Source: Achromobacter xylosoxidans
Lineage (GTDB): Bacteria; Pseudomonadota; Gammaproteobacteria; Burkholderiales; Burkholderiaceae_B
DNA: 64,000 nucleotides
Direction of reading: 5' to 3'
Assembly: GCF_014490035.1 (NCBI RefSeq)
Contig: NZ_CP061008.1
Coordinates: 3,472,001 to 3,536,000 of the forward strand
This document shows, in pieces, positions 52,201 to 60,955 of the stretch (within the stretch, counting starts at the first letter, position 1; each line of letters opens with the position of its first letter). Below the pieces are notes generated by a model. It searched no databases. It was given only the letters and a program-made list of their open reading frames with translations, and was not told where the DNA came from. The position numbers were made by a program, and so were the translations under genes.

Positions 52201-55200
52201 GGCGGCGGCAATGGCGGCGATTCGTCCGTGCTGTCCACCGTGCTGGGCGATGCGACCACGATCTCGCTGTCCGCGGGCATGACACTGGGCGGTTCCGGCT
52301 CGGCAGGCGGCGACGGCGGCGCGGTGGGCGTGAGCCTGGGCGATGCCAACGGCGCCTATGTCGCCATGCCGCCGTCGTTGCTGACCCCGCCCGGCGTGCG
52401 CGTGCCGCCGGCGTCCACCATCGTGACCTATGGCGACTACGCCAACGGCGTGCTGGCGCAATCCATAGGCGGAGGTGGCGGCAATGGCGGGGTCGGCAGC
52501 AGCAATGCCTACACCCACGGCGGGCCCACCAACGTCAAGCTGACCCTGGCCCTGGGCGGCACCGGCGGCTCGGGCGGCACCGGCGGCAATGTGGACGTGA
52601 CGCTGAACCCCAACTTCGCCATCCGCACGCTGGGCTCGGGTTCGCGCGGCATCGTGGCGCAGTCCATCGGCGGCGGCGGCGGTGCCTCGCAGGGTGGCAC
52701 GCTGAACGTGGCCGGCAGCGCCGAGGAACGGCCGTCCGCCCGCCTTCAGGTGGGCCTGGGCGCCACGGGCGGTTCCGGCGCCACCGGCGGCAGCATCGCC
52801 GCGGTCTTGCTCGGCGCCATCCGCACCGAAGGCGGCGATGCCGACGGCGTGCTGCTGCAATCGATCGGCGGCGGCGGCGGTCTGGGCGGATCGCTGGGCG
52901 CCGACGCCTCGTCCTATCCCATCCTGGACCGCATCGGCAATCACAGCGACAACAAGGAACGGCTCGACGACGAAAACAGCACTTATCAATTCGGCGTGGA
53001 CGTGGGCGGCACCGGGGGCACGGGCGGCCATGGCGGCAACGTCACCGTGAACTACGCCGGCAAGATCGCCACCGCCGGCGACTGGGCCGACGGCCTGGTC
53101 GCCCAATCCATAGGCGGGGGCGGCGGCGTGGGCGGATCATCCAGCGCCTCGGGCAGCAAGATCAAGGCCAACGCGATCATCGGCGTGGGCGGCAGCGGCG
53201 GCGCGGGCGGCAACGGCGGCGCCCTGAGCTTCTTCTTCGACGACGACCATGGCAACAGCATCGCCACAACCGGCTACAACGCCTACGGCGTGCTGCTGCA
53301 ATCGATCGGCGGGGGTGGCGGGCAGGGCGGCGACGGTTCCGATCAGGCCCAAGGCACCATCACCGTCGGCGCCTCCTTCGGCGGAACCGGCGGCGTGGCC
53401 GGCGACGGCGGCGGCATCCTGACCTCTGGCGGCGGCAGTTGGCTGAACGTCCAGACCACGGGCGACGACTCCCCGGCGCTGGCGATGCAGTCGATCGGCG
53501 GCGGCGGCGGCACGGCCGGCGCGGGCAACAGCAGCTCCAAGCTGCAGCAGGACAGCCATTCCATGAGCGTCGCGGTGGGCGGCAACGGCGGCTTGTCCGG
53601 CTCGGGCGGCAACATCGATGTCGCTACCGGCATCGCCGCCACCACGCAAGGGGCGCGCGCCTACGGCGTGCTGGCGCAATCGATCGGCGGCGGCGGCGGC
53701 CTGGGCGGCGCGGGCGACGCCAGCAATCTGGCCAGCGTGTCGCTGGGCGGGCGCGGCGGCGCGGCCGGCGATGGCGGAACCGTGACCTTGACCTTGAATG
53801 CCGGCGGCCACATCAGCACCAGTGGCGCGGGCTCGCATGGCCTGATCGCCCAGTCCATCGGGGGCGGCGGAGGCATCGCGGGCGACACCAGCAAGGGGCT
53901 GCAATTGGGTTCGGGCGGTTGGACCCCAAGCGGCGGGCAGACGGGCGGCAGCGGCAGCGGCGGAACGGTCGCTCTCAATGTCGCCAGCAATATCGAAACC
54001 CACGGCGCCTACGCCTTCGGCGTAATCGCCCAATCCATCGGCGGCGGGGGCGGGCTGGGCGGCAATGCCGCTGGCGGCTTCGCCGGCAGCACGGCAGGCG
54101 CCGGCAGCACGGGATCAGGCGGGAACGTCACGCTGACGCAAAGCGGCAGCATCGCCGCGACCGGCGCCGGCGCCACCGGCATCTTTGCGCAAAGCGCCGG
54201 TCCGCAAGGGGCGGGCCAGGTGGCCGTCACCGTCGACGGTTCGGTCAGCGGCGGCACCGGCGCGGGCGCCTACGGCGTCTGGATCGTGGGCGACCAGCAG
54301 AACACGCTGACCGTGGGCTCGGCGGGCATGATCGCGGCCGGCGCCGGCGGCAGCGCGGTGCGCTACGACGGCGCCACCCTGCAGCAGGCCAAGACCGTGA
54401 GCTTCCCGGCCAGCGCCCCCAGCGCCAGCCTGTCCATCAACAATGCGGGGACCGTCCTCGGCAACATCGAATGCGGCGGCGGCGCGGGCGGCATCGCCTG
54501 CAATGTCTGGAACGCCGCCAGCGGCACCCTGAGCGACGCCACGCTCTATCAGGCCAACATCGACAACGCGGGTGTCGTGGCCATAGGCAGGACCGGCGCC
54601 TTCGACACGCTCACGGTCGCGGGGAATTTCAACCTGCGGGCCGGCGGCCTGCTGCAGGCTGACGTGGACTTCGCCAACCTCAAATCGCCGAGCATGGTGG
54701 TGCAGGGCGATACCCGCCTGGACGGCCAGGTCAATGTCCAGCCCATCACCTTGCTGCCCGATCACGAAGTCACCGTGGCGACGCTGCAAGGCGATGTGCA
54801 AGGCAGTCCCGTTGCCAAGGACAGCCCGGTGATCGACTACGACGCCAGGCTGGACGGCAAGAACGTGCGCGTGCGCGCCGCGCAGGCCGACTTCGCCGCG
54901 CCGTCCATGCAATTGGCCGCCAACCAGCGCTCGGTCGCGAGTCATCTGCAAGGCGCCTGGAACCTGGGCGGCAATGCCGCCATGGCGTCCTTGTTCGCGG
55001 CGCTGGACATGGCCTCCCGCGAAAGCGCCGACACCTATTCGAACCGGCTGTCCGACCTGTCGGCCGGCGTCACCGTGGCGCCCGCCGCGCAGATGCAGGC
55101 CAGCATGGCGCGCTTTACCGGCGCCATGATGTCGTGCCCGGCATTCCAGGGCGGCGACGCGCTGACCGGCGAACAGGATTGCCTGTGGGGCCAGGTGTCC

Positions 55201-56004
55201 GGCATCAATACCAACCAGGACGGCGACGGCGGCGTCTCCGGTTTTTCGTTCGATGGCGTCACCTACCAGTTGGGCGGCCAGCGCCAGGTCAGCCCGGGCT
55301 GGTTCCTGGGCGGCTCCGTCGCCTACCAGAACAGCCATCTGAGCGGCGACGATGGACGGGTCAGCGGCAAGGGCGACAGCGGCTATGCCGGCGTGGTGGT
55401 CAAGCGCGAAGCCGGGCCCTGGACCCTGTCCGCGGCCCTGGGCGGCGGCTATGGCCAATACGATATCAACCGCAGCATCCGCATCCCCGGCATGCAGAGC
55501 ACGGCCGACGCGGACCTGGACGTCTATGGCGCGGCCTTGCGCCTGCGCATCGCCCGCACCTATGCCGCGGAACACGTCTACCTGAAACCCTATGTGGATC
55601 TGGACGCGTCCTACACCCATATGCCCGGCTACAGCGAATCCCGCGACGCCCTGCATCTGGACGTGGAAAGCAGCAACCAGTTCGTCATGGCCCTGTCGCC
55701 GACGCTGGAGCTGGGCGGCAAGGTGGCGCTGAAGAACGGCGCGACCATGCGCCCCTACATGTATGGCGGCGTGTCGTTCCTGTCCAAGAACGAGTACACG
55801 GTCAAGTCGCGCTTGCAGGGCGCGCCGACAGGCTCCGGCGCCTTCGACACCTCGGTGCCCATGGACGACGTCATCGGCCGCATCGGCGCGGGCCTGCAGG
55901 TGTCGAACGCCGGCGGCCTGGACTTCCGGCTGCAGTACGACGGCGACTTTTCGTCCCACATACAAAGCCATCGCGGCACGTTGAAGGTGATGGTGCCGTT
56001 CTGA
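49276..56004 (+). CDS. Giant type V (autotransporter) outer membrane protein
   Basis: 2242 residues. An extended signal peptide (about 1-46, ending AQA) is followed by a very Gly/Ser/Asn-rich passenger (about 47-1870). It contains around 20 repeats of the motif AQSIGGGGG with variants, spaced every 60-110 residues, as in beta-helix passengers. A linker (about 1870-1965) leads to a C-terminal beta-barrel autotransporter domain (about 1970-2242) starting LWGQVSG and ending with Phe. Type Va secretion is expected, with adhesion or aggregation as likely roles. The ATG at 49276 gives the signal peptide; no clear Shine-Dalgarno is seen. The long repeats also produce large shadow reading frames on both strands. 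Confidence 0.9.
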   Translation: MKPLSRPTRGHSLPFPLLRQNTLRLAIASALGACAWGAAGSAQAGYACAGGPTLNVPSGNYPSAQAICEGDSGVDHDNEKNGQNGPDVSVTSSGNYNANENQTRLNPVGVVTAISRGGDGVDEGTAGDGGHITVSSSGDIALNGTALSNFNSLIMAVSSGGIGDPANDNNDSNGGHGGLGQNVTVTNSGNLTLSGSLPTPRQGLYGINARAVGGAGGDQNDPTLEYGDQIGGNGGNASTVTVSNTGAINLGSSATRLRTYATGAAIYANSVGGMGGYNNGNAGTGGTVQVTHQGQANSYWQVFDSGTVFGIYAQSIGGDGTASTDNSDNGGNGGGTSDSWTQKVTVDVNGSVLLDVAGSAAGATVQGAGVAARAIGGKGGKGPDKDHSGGNGGAGGAVAINLYQGGSVATRGDNLPGLAAQSLGGQGGDGTDSTKLAGQGGGGGFGGNASAVTVSTASGSAISTTGKFSTGIVAQSVGGGGGTGSDFVSVLGGQGGNGGNGGNAGAVNVATAGTVTTGGDHAYGALAQSIAGSGGAGGADTAELVSLGGDGAGGGAASQVTMSNSGSIATSGYSSHGMIGQSIGGGGGASGSATGLLSVGGSSAGATGSSGSTVVMGNTGSISTAGNAAIGMVAQSIGGGGGSGGDSIGVLGVGGGGAGGGAGGNVIIQDLGSIQTAGQFGAGVLAQSVGGGGGNGGDTFTASVGVSVAIGGSASGGGNGGTVCMSNQGGCDGTLTYSTSNIATHGNYAPGIIAQSVGGGGGTGGSVKNASVASFAALQLGGSGGAGGNAAEVKVGYSNLNISTGGSHSAGILAQSIGGGGGNGGDASYYDVTVGFNAAVVLGGSGGSGGAGQSSIVNLSGSHVATGMDYASPNIDPATYAPNDSFGILAQTIGGGGGNGGSSSASDLVVAVPTGEGASLAFNFEAAVGGSGGAGGSACPPGDAACVTQINLSNGSTVATLGDGSHAVMAQSIGGGGGNGGDSSVLSTVLGDATTISLSAGMTLGGSGSAGGDGGAVGVSLGDANGAYVAMPPSLLTPPGVRVPPASTIVTYGDYANGVLAQSIGGGGGNGGVGSSNAYTHGGPTNVKLTLALGGTGGSGGTGGNVDVTLNPNFAIRTLGSGSRGIVAQSIGGGGGASQGGTLNVAGSAEERPSARLQVGLGATGGSGATGGSIAAVLLGAIRTEGGDADGVLLQSIGGGGGLGGSLGADASSYPILDRIGNHSDNKERLDDENSTYQFGVDVGGTGGTGGHGGNVTVNYAGKIATAGDWADGLVAQSIGGGGGVGGSSSASGSKIKANAIIGVGGSGGAGGNGGALSFFFDDDHGNSIATTGYNAYGVLLQSIGGGGGQGGDGSDQAQGTITVGASFGGTGGVAGDGGGILTSGGGSWLNVQTTGDDSPALAMQSIGGGGGTAGAGNSSSKLQQDSHSMSVAVGGNGGLSGSGGNIDVATGIAATTQGARAYGVLAQSIGGGGGLGGAGDASNLASVSLGGRGGAAGDGGTVTLTLNAGGHISTSGAGSHGLIAQSIGGGGGIAGDTSKGLQLGSGGWTPSGGQTGGSGSGGTVALNVASNIETHGAYAFGVIAQSIGGGGGLGGNAAGGFAGSTAGAGSTGSGGNVTLTQSGSIAATGAGATGIFAQSAGPQGAGQVAVTVDGSVSGGTGAGAYGVWIVGDQQNTLTVGSAGMIAAGAGGSAVRYDGATLQQAKTVSFPASAPSASLSINNAGTVLGNIECGGGAGGIACNVWNAASGTLSDATLYQANIDNAGVVAIGRTGAFDTLTVAGNFNLRAGGLLQADVDFANLKSPSMVVQGDTRLDGQVNVQPITLLPDHEVTVATLQGDVQGSPVAKDSPVIDYDARLDGKNVRVRAAQADFAAPSMQLAANQRSVASHLQGAWNLGGNAAMASLFAALDMASRESADTYSNRLSDLSAGVTVAPAAQMQASMARFTGAMMSCPAFQGGDALTGEQDCLWGQVSGINTNQDGDGGVSGFSFDGVTYQLGGQRQVSPGWFLGGSVAYQNSHLSGDDGRVSGKGDSGYAGVVVKREAGPWTLSAALGGGYGQYDINRSIRIPGMQSTADADLDVYGAALRLRIARTYAAEHVYLKPYVDLDASYTHMPGYSESRDALHLDVESSNQFVMALSPTLELGGKVALKNGATMRPYMYGGVSFLSKNEYTVKSRLQGAPTGSGAFDTSVPMDDVIGRIGAGLQVSNAGGLDFRLQYDGDFSSHIQSHRGTLKVMVPF

Positions 56005-56082
56005 CCACCCGGATTCTTGTTGACCCCAGTGATTTCAGCGGCTGGAACACGCAGCTCAGCCGCAAGTTGCCCTCCGCCACAG

Positions 56083-56805
56083 CTAGATTGAGCTTTGCTT
56101 CATTCGGCTCGACAGCGCAGCGGCGGTTTCCTTGCGTTCGCTGTAGCGATCCACCAAGTAGGGTGTCGCATCCCGAGTGAGCAACGTGAACTTCATCAAC
56201 TCCTCGACGACGTCCACGATTCGATCGTAGTAAGGGGAGGGCTTCATACGTCCCGTATCGTCGAACTCTTGGTAAGCCTTGGCTACCGACGATTGATTCG
56301 GGATAGTCAACATGCGCATCCAGCGCCCCAGCACCCGCATCTGGTTCACGGCGTTGAACGACTGCGAGCCGCCCGACACCTGCATCACCGCCAGCGTCTT
56401 GCCCTGAGTCGGTCGCACGGCGCCCACCGACAGCGGGATCCAGTCAATCTGCGTCTTCATCAATCCCGTCATCGCGCCGTGACGCTCGGGCGAACTCCAG
56501 ACCATGCCGTCGGCCCATTGGACCAATTCGTGAAGCTCACGAACCTTGGGATGGTCCTCCGTGGCGTCATCGACCAGCGGCAGGCCGGAAGGGTTGAACA
56601 ACCGGGTTTCGCCACCCAGCGCCTCGAGCAGGCGCGCCGCTTCCTCGGCAACCAAACGGCTGTAAGAACGCTCACGCAGCGACCCATACAACAGCAGGAA
56701 GCGCGGCGCGTGCGTGGCACGTTCGGGCGAGAACAGCTCGGCCAGGCTTGGTTTTTCAAACAGCGAGGGATCGATATTCGGCAAATCGGCGAGGAACTCA
56801 GACAC
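56083..56805 (-). CDS. arsH: ArsH, NADPH-dependent FMN reductase / organoarsenical oxidase
   Basis: 240 residues, starting at GTG 56805 because GGAGG is 5-6 nt upstream and the resulting N-terminus ([15 protein letters not shown]) matches ArsH. Flavodoxin fold with FMN loop [11 protein letters not shown], motif [18 protein letters not shown] (in part) and VSGGSQSFN. ArsH oxidises trivalent methylated or aromatic arsenicals to the less toxic pentavalent forms. It is the last gene of the ars operon, 95 bp after the MFS gene. Confidence 0.92.
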   Translation of the reverse strand: MSEFLADLPNIDPSLFEKPSLAELFSPERATHAPRFLLLYGSLRERSYSRLVAEEAARLLEALGGETRLFNPSGLPLVDDATEDHPKVRELHELVQWADGMVWSSPERHGAMTGLMKTQIDWIPLSVGAVRPTQGKTLAVMQVSGGSQSFNAVNQMRVLGRWMRMLTIPNQSSVAKAYQEFDDTGRMKPSPYYDRIVDVVEELMKFTLLTRDATPYLVDRYSERKETAAALSSRMKQSSI

Positions 56806-56900
56806 GGTTGCCCTCCGCATCGCGCGACGTGCGGCAGGCCGGGTTGTGATAAATCGTGATGGAACTCATGAAACACCTCTATTGATACGGAATTCAAACT

Positions 56901-58088
56901 TCAATCGTGCGCAGGCCGCGCTCGCAGTACCAGCAAGGCTGCGCAGGCCGCCAAGCCTATGGCCCCGGATAGCCACAGAGCGTTGGCGCCCCACGCATCC
57001 AGCGCCAGGCCGAAGAGAAACGGGGCGGCCGCTTGCGCGACACGCGCCGGCATCATCAACCATCCCTGGCGGGCGCCATAGCCCTGCGGGCCAAACAGCG
57101 CCAACGGCAACGTGCCCTTGGCGATGGTCAGAATGCCGTTGCCCGCTCCGTGCAGAATGGCGAACACCGGCGCCATTACCGGTCCGCCGGTCAACAGCAC
57201 CGCAACGCCGGCCGGATGCGCAAGAGCCGCCAGGCGCGCCGACAACAAGGGATGAACCTGGCGTAGAAGCCCAAACTCGAGTAGGCGTCCAGCCACCTGC
57301 GCGGGACCGATCAGGGCGCCCACGGCCACAGCAGCGGCGAGGGTCGCGCCAGCAGCTTCCAGCATGCGCGGCAAGTGCGTGGCCATCGCGGTACTGATGA
57401 ACCAGGTCGCTGCAAACACGAAGGCGAGGAGGGCAGTGGCATACCTCTGCGGTTTCGACTCGGGAACGGCGCGCGGCCCGGCATCCACGCTGCCGGTGAC
57501 ATTCGGGGCTTCCGCCTTCCGAACAGCCGCCGCCTTGGGGAGCCAGGCGTTCAGCGGCAGGCCGACCAATAGATGCAAGCCTGCCCAGCCCAGGCATGCG
57601 CCGCGCCAGCCGAACTGCGCTTCCATCCAGGCGGAAAGCGGCCATCCCACGGTACTGGCGAACCCTGCGATCAGCGTGATCCCCGTAATGGCGCCACGGG
57701 CACGATGACCATAGAGGCGCACCAGGCTGGAAAACGCCGCCTCGTATAGTCCGGATCCCATCGCCACTCCCATGACGAGCCAGGCGGCCACCATCGTCCA
57801 GAGCCCCTGAGCGCTGCCTAGCATCCCCAGCCCCAAGGCGAACAGCAAACTCGTGCCGACCAGCACGATGCGGCCACCGCGGCGATCGATTGCTTGTCCT
57901 GCCCACGGGCCGACCAGTGCCGATGCGACCATGGCTATCGAAAAGGCCGCGTATACCGTTGGCGCGGAGAGCTCCAGATCGCGAGCCATTGGATCGGCCA
58001 GCATTGCCGGCAAGTAGTAGGAAGACGCCCAGGCCAGGGTTTGGGCCGTTCCCAGGGCGCCGACAACGCGGACAGGGGCGCTGGCCAT
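56901..58088 (-). CDS. MFS transporter of the ars operon
   Basis: 395 residues, 12 helices. Motif A is recognisable as GPWAGQAIDRRGGRI, and the N-terminus starts VGALGTAQTLAWASSYYLPAML. It is embedded between acr3 and arsH, 3 bp after acr3. Similar MFS genes in ars operons (ArsK, or the ArsJ type that exports 1-arseno-3-phosphoglycerate) export arsenic species; no GAPDH gene is present, so the ArsJ type is less likely. Export of methylarsenite or another organoarsenical is an inference. Confidence 0.85.
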   Translation of the reverse strand: MASAPVRVVGALGTAQTLAWASSYYLPAMLADPMARDLELSAPTVYAAFSIAMVASALVGPWAGQAIDRRGGRIVLVGTSLLFALGLGMLGSAQGLWTMVAAWLVMGVAMGSGLYEAAFSSLVRLYGHRARGAITGITLIAGFASTVGWPLSAWMEAQFGWRGACLGWAGLHLLVGLPLNAWLPKAAAVRKAEAPNVTGSVDAGPRAVPESKPQRYATALLAFVFAATWFISTAMATHLPRMLEAAGATLAAAVAVGALIGPAQVAGRLLEFGLLRQVHPLLSARLAALAHPAGVAVLLTGGPVMAPVFAILHGAGNGILTIAKGTLPLALFGPQGYGARQGWLMMPARVAQAAAPFLFGLALDAWGANALWLSGAIGLAACAALLVLRARPAHD

Positions 58089-58091
58089 AAA

Positions 58092-59171
58092 TCAATTCCG
58101 CATGGCGCCGGCGTCGTACCAGCCTTTGCTCCGATTGACGATCCGCACGACGAGCAACATCACGGGCACCTCGATGAGCACGCCAACGACTGTCGCCAAC
58201 GCGGCACCGGACTGGAAACCAAACAGGCTGATCGCGGCGGCAACGGCCAGTTCAAAGAAATTGGATGCGCCGATTAGCGCCGACGGGCACGCAATGCTGT
58301 GCTTCTCGCCGACCCGGCGATTGAGCCAGTACGCCAGGCCGGAGTTGAAGAACACCTGGATAAGAATGGGTACGGCCAGCATGGCGATAACCAGCGGCTG
58401 CCCGATGATGGCCTCGCCCTGGAACGCGAAGAGCAGTACCAGCGTCAGCAGCAGGGCGGCCATCGAGAATGGCCCGATTCGCTCCAGCGCCGCTTCGAAC
58501 GCCGCCTGGCCGCGGCGAAGCAGCGCCCGGCGCCAGAGCTGGGCAAGAATGACCGGAATCACGATGTACAGCCCGACGGACACCAAGAGCGTGTCCCAAG
58601 GCACGGTGATGGCCGATAGACCCAACAGCAGTCCAACCACGGGCGCGAACGCGAACACCATGATGGTGTCGTTCAGCGCCACCTGGGACAGCGTGAAAAC
58701 CGGGTCGCCGCCGGTCAACCGGCTCCACGCGAAAACCATGGCGGTACACGGCGCCGCGGCCAGGAGGATCAGGCCGGCGATGTAGCTATCCAATTGGTCG
58801 GCGGGCAACCACGGGGAAAAGATCTGGCGGATGAAAAGCCACCCCAGAAAGGCCATCGAAAAGGGCTTGACGGCCCAATTGATGAACAGCGTCACGCCGA
58901 TGCCGCGCCAATGCTGCTTGACCTGGCCCAGTGCGCCGAAGTCCACCTTGAGCAACATCGGAATGATCATCACCCAGATCAGGACCCCAACCGGCAGGTT
59001 GACCTGGGCGACCTCCAGGCGGCCAATCGCCTGGAACAACGCCGGCATAAGCTGCCCAAGCGTCACCCCCAGGACGATGCAGAGGAAGACCCACAACGTG
59101 AGGTAGCGCTCGAAAACACTCATTCCGGGGCGCTCGCGCGGGGCCGGCGCCGCCTGCGTACTGGACGACAT
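58092..59171 (-). CDS. acr3: Acr3-family arsenite efflux permease
   Basis: 359 residues with ten predicted helices. The family hallmark Cys in AAPCTAMVFAW (TM4) is present, with VNLPVGVLIWVMIIPML and ALIGASNFFELAVA (each in part) as other Acr3 blocks. It extrudes As(III) with proton antiport. GGGAG eight nt upstream supports the ATG at 59171. It begins 4 bp after arsC and lies 3 bp before the MFS gene, so it is within one operon. Confidence 0.93.
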   Translation of the reverse strand: MSSSTQAAPAPRERPGMSVFERYLTLWVFLCIVLGVTLGQLMPALFQAIGRLEVAQVNLPVGVLIWVMIIPMLLKVDFGALGQVKQHWRGIGVTLFINWAVKPFSMAFLGWLFIRQIFSPWLPADQLDSYIAGLILLAAAPCTAMVFAWSRLTGGDPVFTLSQVALNDTIMVFAFAPVVGLLLGLSAITVPWDTLLVSVGLYIVIPVILAQLWRRALLRRGQAAFEAALERIGPFSMAALLLTLVLLFAFQGEAIIGQPLVIAMLAVPILIQVFFNSGLAYWLNRRVGEKHSIACPSALIGASNFFELAVAAAISLFGFQSGAALATVVGVLIEVPVMLLVVRIVNRSKGWYDAGAMRN

Positions 59172-59175
59172 CGGT

Positions 59176-59676
59176 TTACTCCCGGGACTGGCCAATGCCG
59201 CGCAGCTCGGTCTGCAGCGACATGGCATCCAGGCGGTCAAGCGGCAAGGACAAGAACAGTTCGATACGGCGCTTGAGCATTCGCGCAGCTTCGTGGAAGG
59301 CCTTGAGGCGTTCTTCCTCGCTGCCCTCATGCGCCGCGGGATCCGCCACGCCCCAGTGCGCAGTCATCGGATGGCCCGGCCATACCGGGCAGACTTCACC
59401 CGCCGCGTTGTCGCACACCGTGATGATGAAGTCCATCCTGGGGGCATCCGGGGTGGCGAACTCGTCCCAACTCTTGCTCCGGTACCCATCCGCGGGCAAC
59501 GAATAGGATTTGAGGGTGGCGAGAGCTAGAGGGTGGACCTCGCCCTTGGGAGTGCTACCAGCCGAGTACGCCTGAAACCGGCCAGCGCCCAAACCCTTAA
59601 GCAGCCCTTCGGCCAGGATTGAACGCGCGGAATTGCCTGTGCATAGAAAGAGCACATTGAAAGGGGAGTGCGACAT
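59176..59676 (-). CDS. arsC: Arsenate reductase ArsC, low-molecular-weight phosphatase type
   Basis: 166 residues of the tyrosine-phosphatase-like ArsC family. The P-loop CTGNSARS begins with nucleophile Cys12; VCDNAAGEVCPVWPG near the middle carries the two Cys that complete the thioredoxin-coupled relay. It reduces As(V) to As(III) for Acr3 export. It follows arsI by 8 bp. Confidence 0.92.
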   Translation of the reverse strand: MSHSPFNVLFLCTGNSARSILAEGLLKGLGAGRFQAYSAGSTPKGEVHPLALATLKSYSLPADGYRSKSWDEFATPDAPRMDFIITVCDNAAGEVCPVWPGHPMTAHWGVADPAAHEGSEEERLKAFHEAARMLKRRIELFLSLPLDRLDAMSLQTELRGIGQSRE

Positions 59677-59684
59677 GAGATTTC

Positions 59685-60179
59685 CTAGCAGCAACGGGTA
59701 GTGGAGTTTGCTTTTGGGGTGCAGCAACCGGTGGGCGCCGCAGCTTTGATCGACGGCGAACCGCGGTCGGGCGCCGCCACCTGATCGACATGAGCGCTGT
59801 GCGCCTCGCCATAGACGGGGATGGAGCCCAGCGTGTGGAAGTGCTCCCAAGCCAATCCTTGTGGATCGGTGACCCAGTATTTCTCGCTGCGGGCGTAGCA
59901 GCAGGACGTTTCTCCCTGATCATCCAGAACCAGGCTCGCAGCCTGCGCCCGGGATTTCAATGCATCCAGTTCCTCGGCGCTGTCGGCCTGAATCCCGAAA
60001 TGATCAACGCCCAGGCCGGCGCCACGGGTCGATATGGCGAAGTTCACAGGAGGATCATCCAGCATCCACTTTGCGTAGTCGGATTCGACGCGGGTTGGCT
60101 CAAGCGCGAAAAGCCGGGAATAGAAACCAATGTTCCTGGCCAGGTCATCGACATGTAGATGGACGTGGAAGCGCTTCAT
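59685..60179 (-). CDS. arsI: ArsI-like C-As lyase (VOC family)
   Basis: 164 residues. ArsI residues are present: His5, His60 and Glu112 as iron ligands (HVHLHV, DHFGIQADS, WEHFHT), and the vicinal Cys93-Cys94 in TSCCYARSEKYWVTDP that binds trivalent methylarsenic. ArsI demethylates MAs(III) to As(III) with O2. The extra C-terminal tail is Cys-rich (GCC near its middle and a final CC), which is more than the minimal enzyme needs. It lies 13 bp after arsR. Confidence 0.88.
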   Translation of the reverse strand: MKRFHVHLHVDDLARNIGFYSRLFALEPTRVESDYAKWMLDDPPVNFAISTRGAGLGVDHFGIQADSAEELDALKSRAQAASLVLDDQGETSCCYARSEKYWVTDPQGLAWEHFHTLGSIPVYGEAHSAHVDQVAAPDRGSPSIKAAAPTGCCTPKANSTTRCC

Positions 60180-60192
60180 GGAGAACTCCTGA

Positions 60193-60519
60193 TTAGCAGC
60201 TCGTGCAGGCCGCGGGACCGGAAGCCTCGCAGGGCGCTCCCTGGCAGCAATGCTCGGTGAGATAGCCGAGCAAGCCATTCATCTTCGAGAAATCGGCGCG
60301 GTAGATCAGATTGCGCCCCTGTTGCTCGACGCTGACCAGGCCCGCATGCGCCAGCTCCTTCAGGTGAAAGGAAAGCGTGTTGCGCGCGACTCCGAGCTGG
60401 TCCGCCAGGACGCTAGGCATGAGTCCTGGCAACCCGGCCACCACGAGCGCGCGGAAAGTCCGCAGTCGTTGGGGATGGGCAAGAGCGCCGAGCGCTGAGA
60501 TGGCTTGATCTTCGTTCAT
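60193..60519 (-). CDS. arsR: ArsR-family arsenic-responsive repressor
   Basis: 108 residues. Winged helix with helix-turn-helix LADQLGVARNTLSFHLKEL. The sensing cysteines are C-terminal: Cys91, Cys92 and Cys97 (HCCQGAPC), plus Cys105 and Cys108 at the very end. This resembles the Acidithiobacillus-type ArsR (C-terminal triad) rather than the R773 type with Cys in the DNA-binding helix. ATG at 60519 is chosen; ATG at 60534 is an in-frame alternative. A dyad upstream is its likely operator. Confidence 0.92.
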   Translation of the reverse strand: MNEDQAISALGALAHPQRLRTFRALVVAGLPGLMPSVLADQLGVARNTLSFHLKELAHAGLVSVEQQGRNLIYRADFSKMNGLLGYLTEHCCQGAPCEASGPAACTSC

Positions 60520-60531
60520 GATTCGATCATA

Positions 60532-60543
60532 CAACGATTGTTG
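60532..60543. promoter_or_regulatory. Putative ArsR operator
   Basis: CAACGATTGTTG, with complementary arms CAAC/GTTG and a 4-bp centre, lies 12 bp before the arsR start codon within an AT-rich promoter-like stretch (TTGAATTATATGCC follows). Confidence 0.45.
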
Positions 60544-60889
60544 AATTATATGCCAGTGCAGAACTGCCGTTCGCTTGCATAAACCTGTTCAGTCCCGCTC
60601 AGACTCCTGACCATGGAGCGGGGAAGCAGTCGTGAACTGATTTGCGCAAAGTAGGCTTTCCTGTATTGGTTCAAAAGCCGAACAACTTAAGCAAATCCAT
60701 CCCATATCCGTACCGGGTTTCTTGCTTCCGGGATCTCGAGCGGGTGCGCACTGAATTTTGCTTGGAGACGGTGCAAGTACCCTTGATTTCCGTAGCGATC
60801 TGGTGGAAGGCCTAATGGAAGACTCCGCCGATCTCGAGCCTCAGCATTCTTCATACCGAACGATAGCCGGGCCAATCAATTGCACCTGA

Positions 60890-60955
60890 GTAATTGGCTT
60901 CGCCCTCCGTCAACACGGCAAGGATCTGGCTCTCTGTAAATCTGCTTTTCTTCAA
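60890..60955 (-). pseudogene. Relic of an IS3-family transposase OrfA N-terminus
   Basis: Reading from TTG at 60955, the encoded start KKSRFTESQILAVLTEGEA is typical of IS3-family OrfA (helix-turn-helix start). After about 21 residues the similarity stops and the frame closes about 40 bp further on. The rest of orfA and all of orfB are missing. The relic flanks the ars operon. Confidence 0.7.

Noticed and set aside
49861..53106. A 1081-codon open frame on the minus strand inside the autotransporter gene.
   Set aside because: It follows the Gly-rich repeat in the opposite strand, where GGC-rich codons rarely give stops; composition is Ala/Arg/His-rich low-complexity with no recognisable domain.
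52110..54662. An 850-codon + strand frame inside the autotransporter gene.
   Set aside because: Frame-shifted reading of the same repeats, almost all Arg/Gly/His, so an artefact of composition.
60687..60875. A 62-codon minus-strand frame next to the IS relic.
   Set aside because: It does not continue the transposase homology; probably chance coding in degraded sequence.
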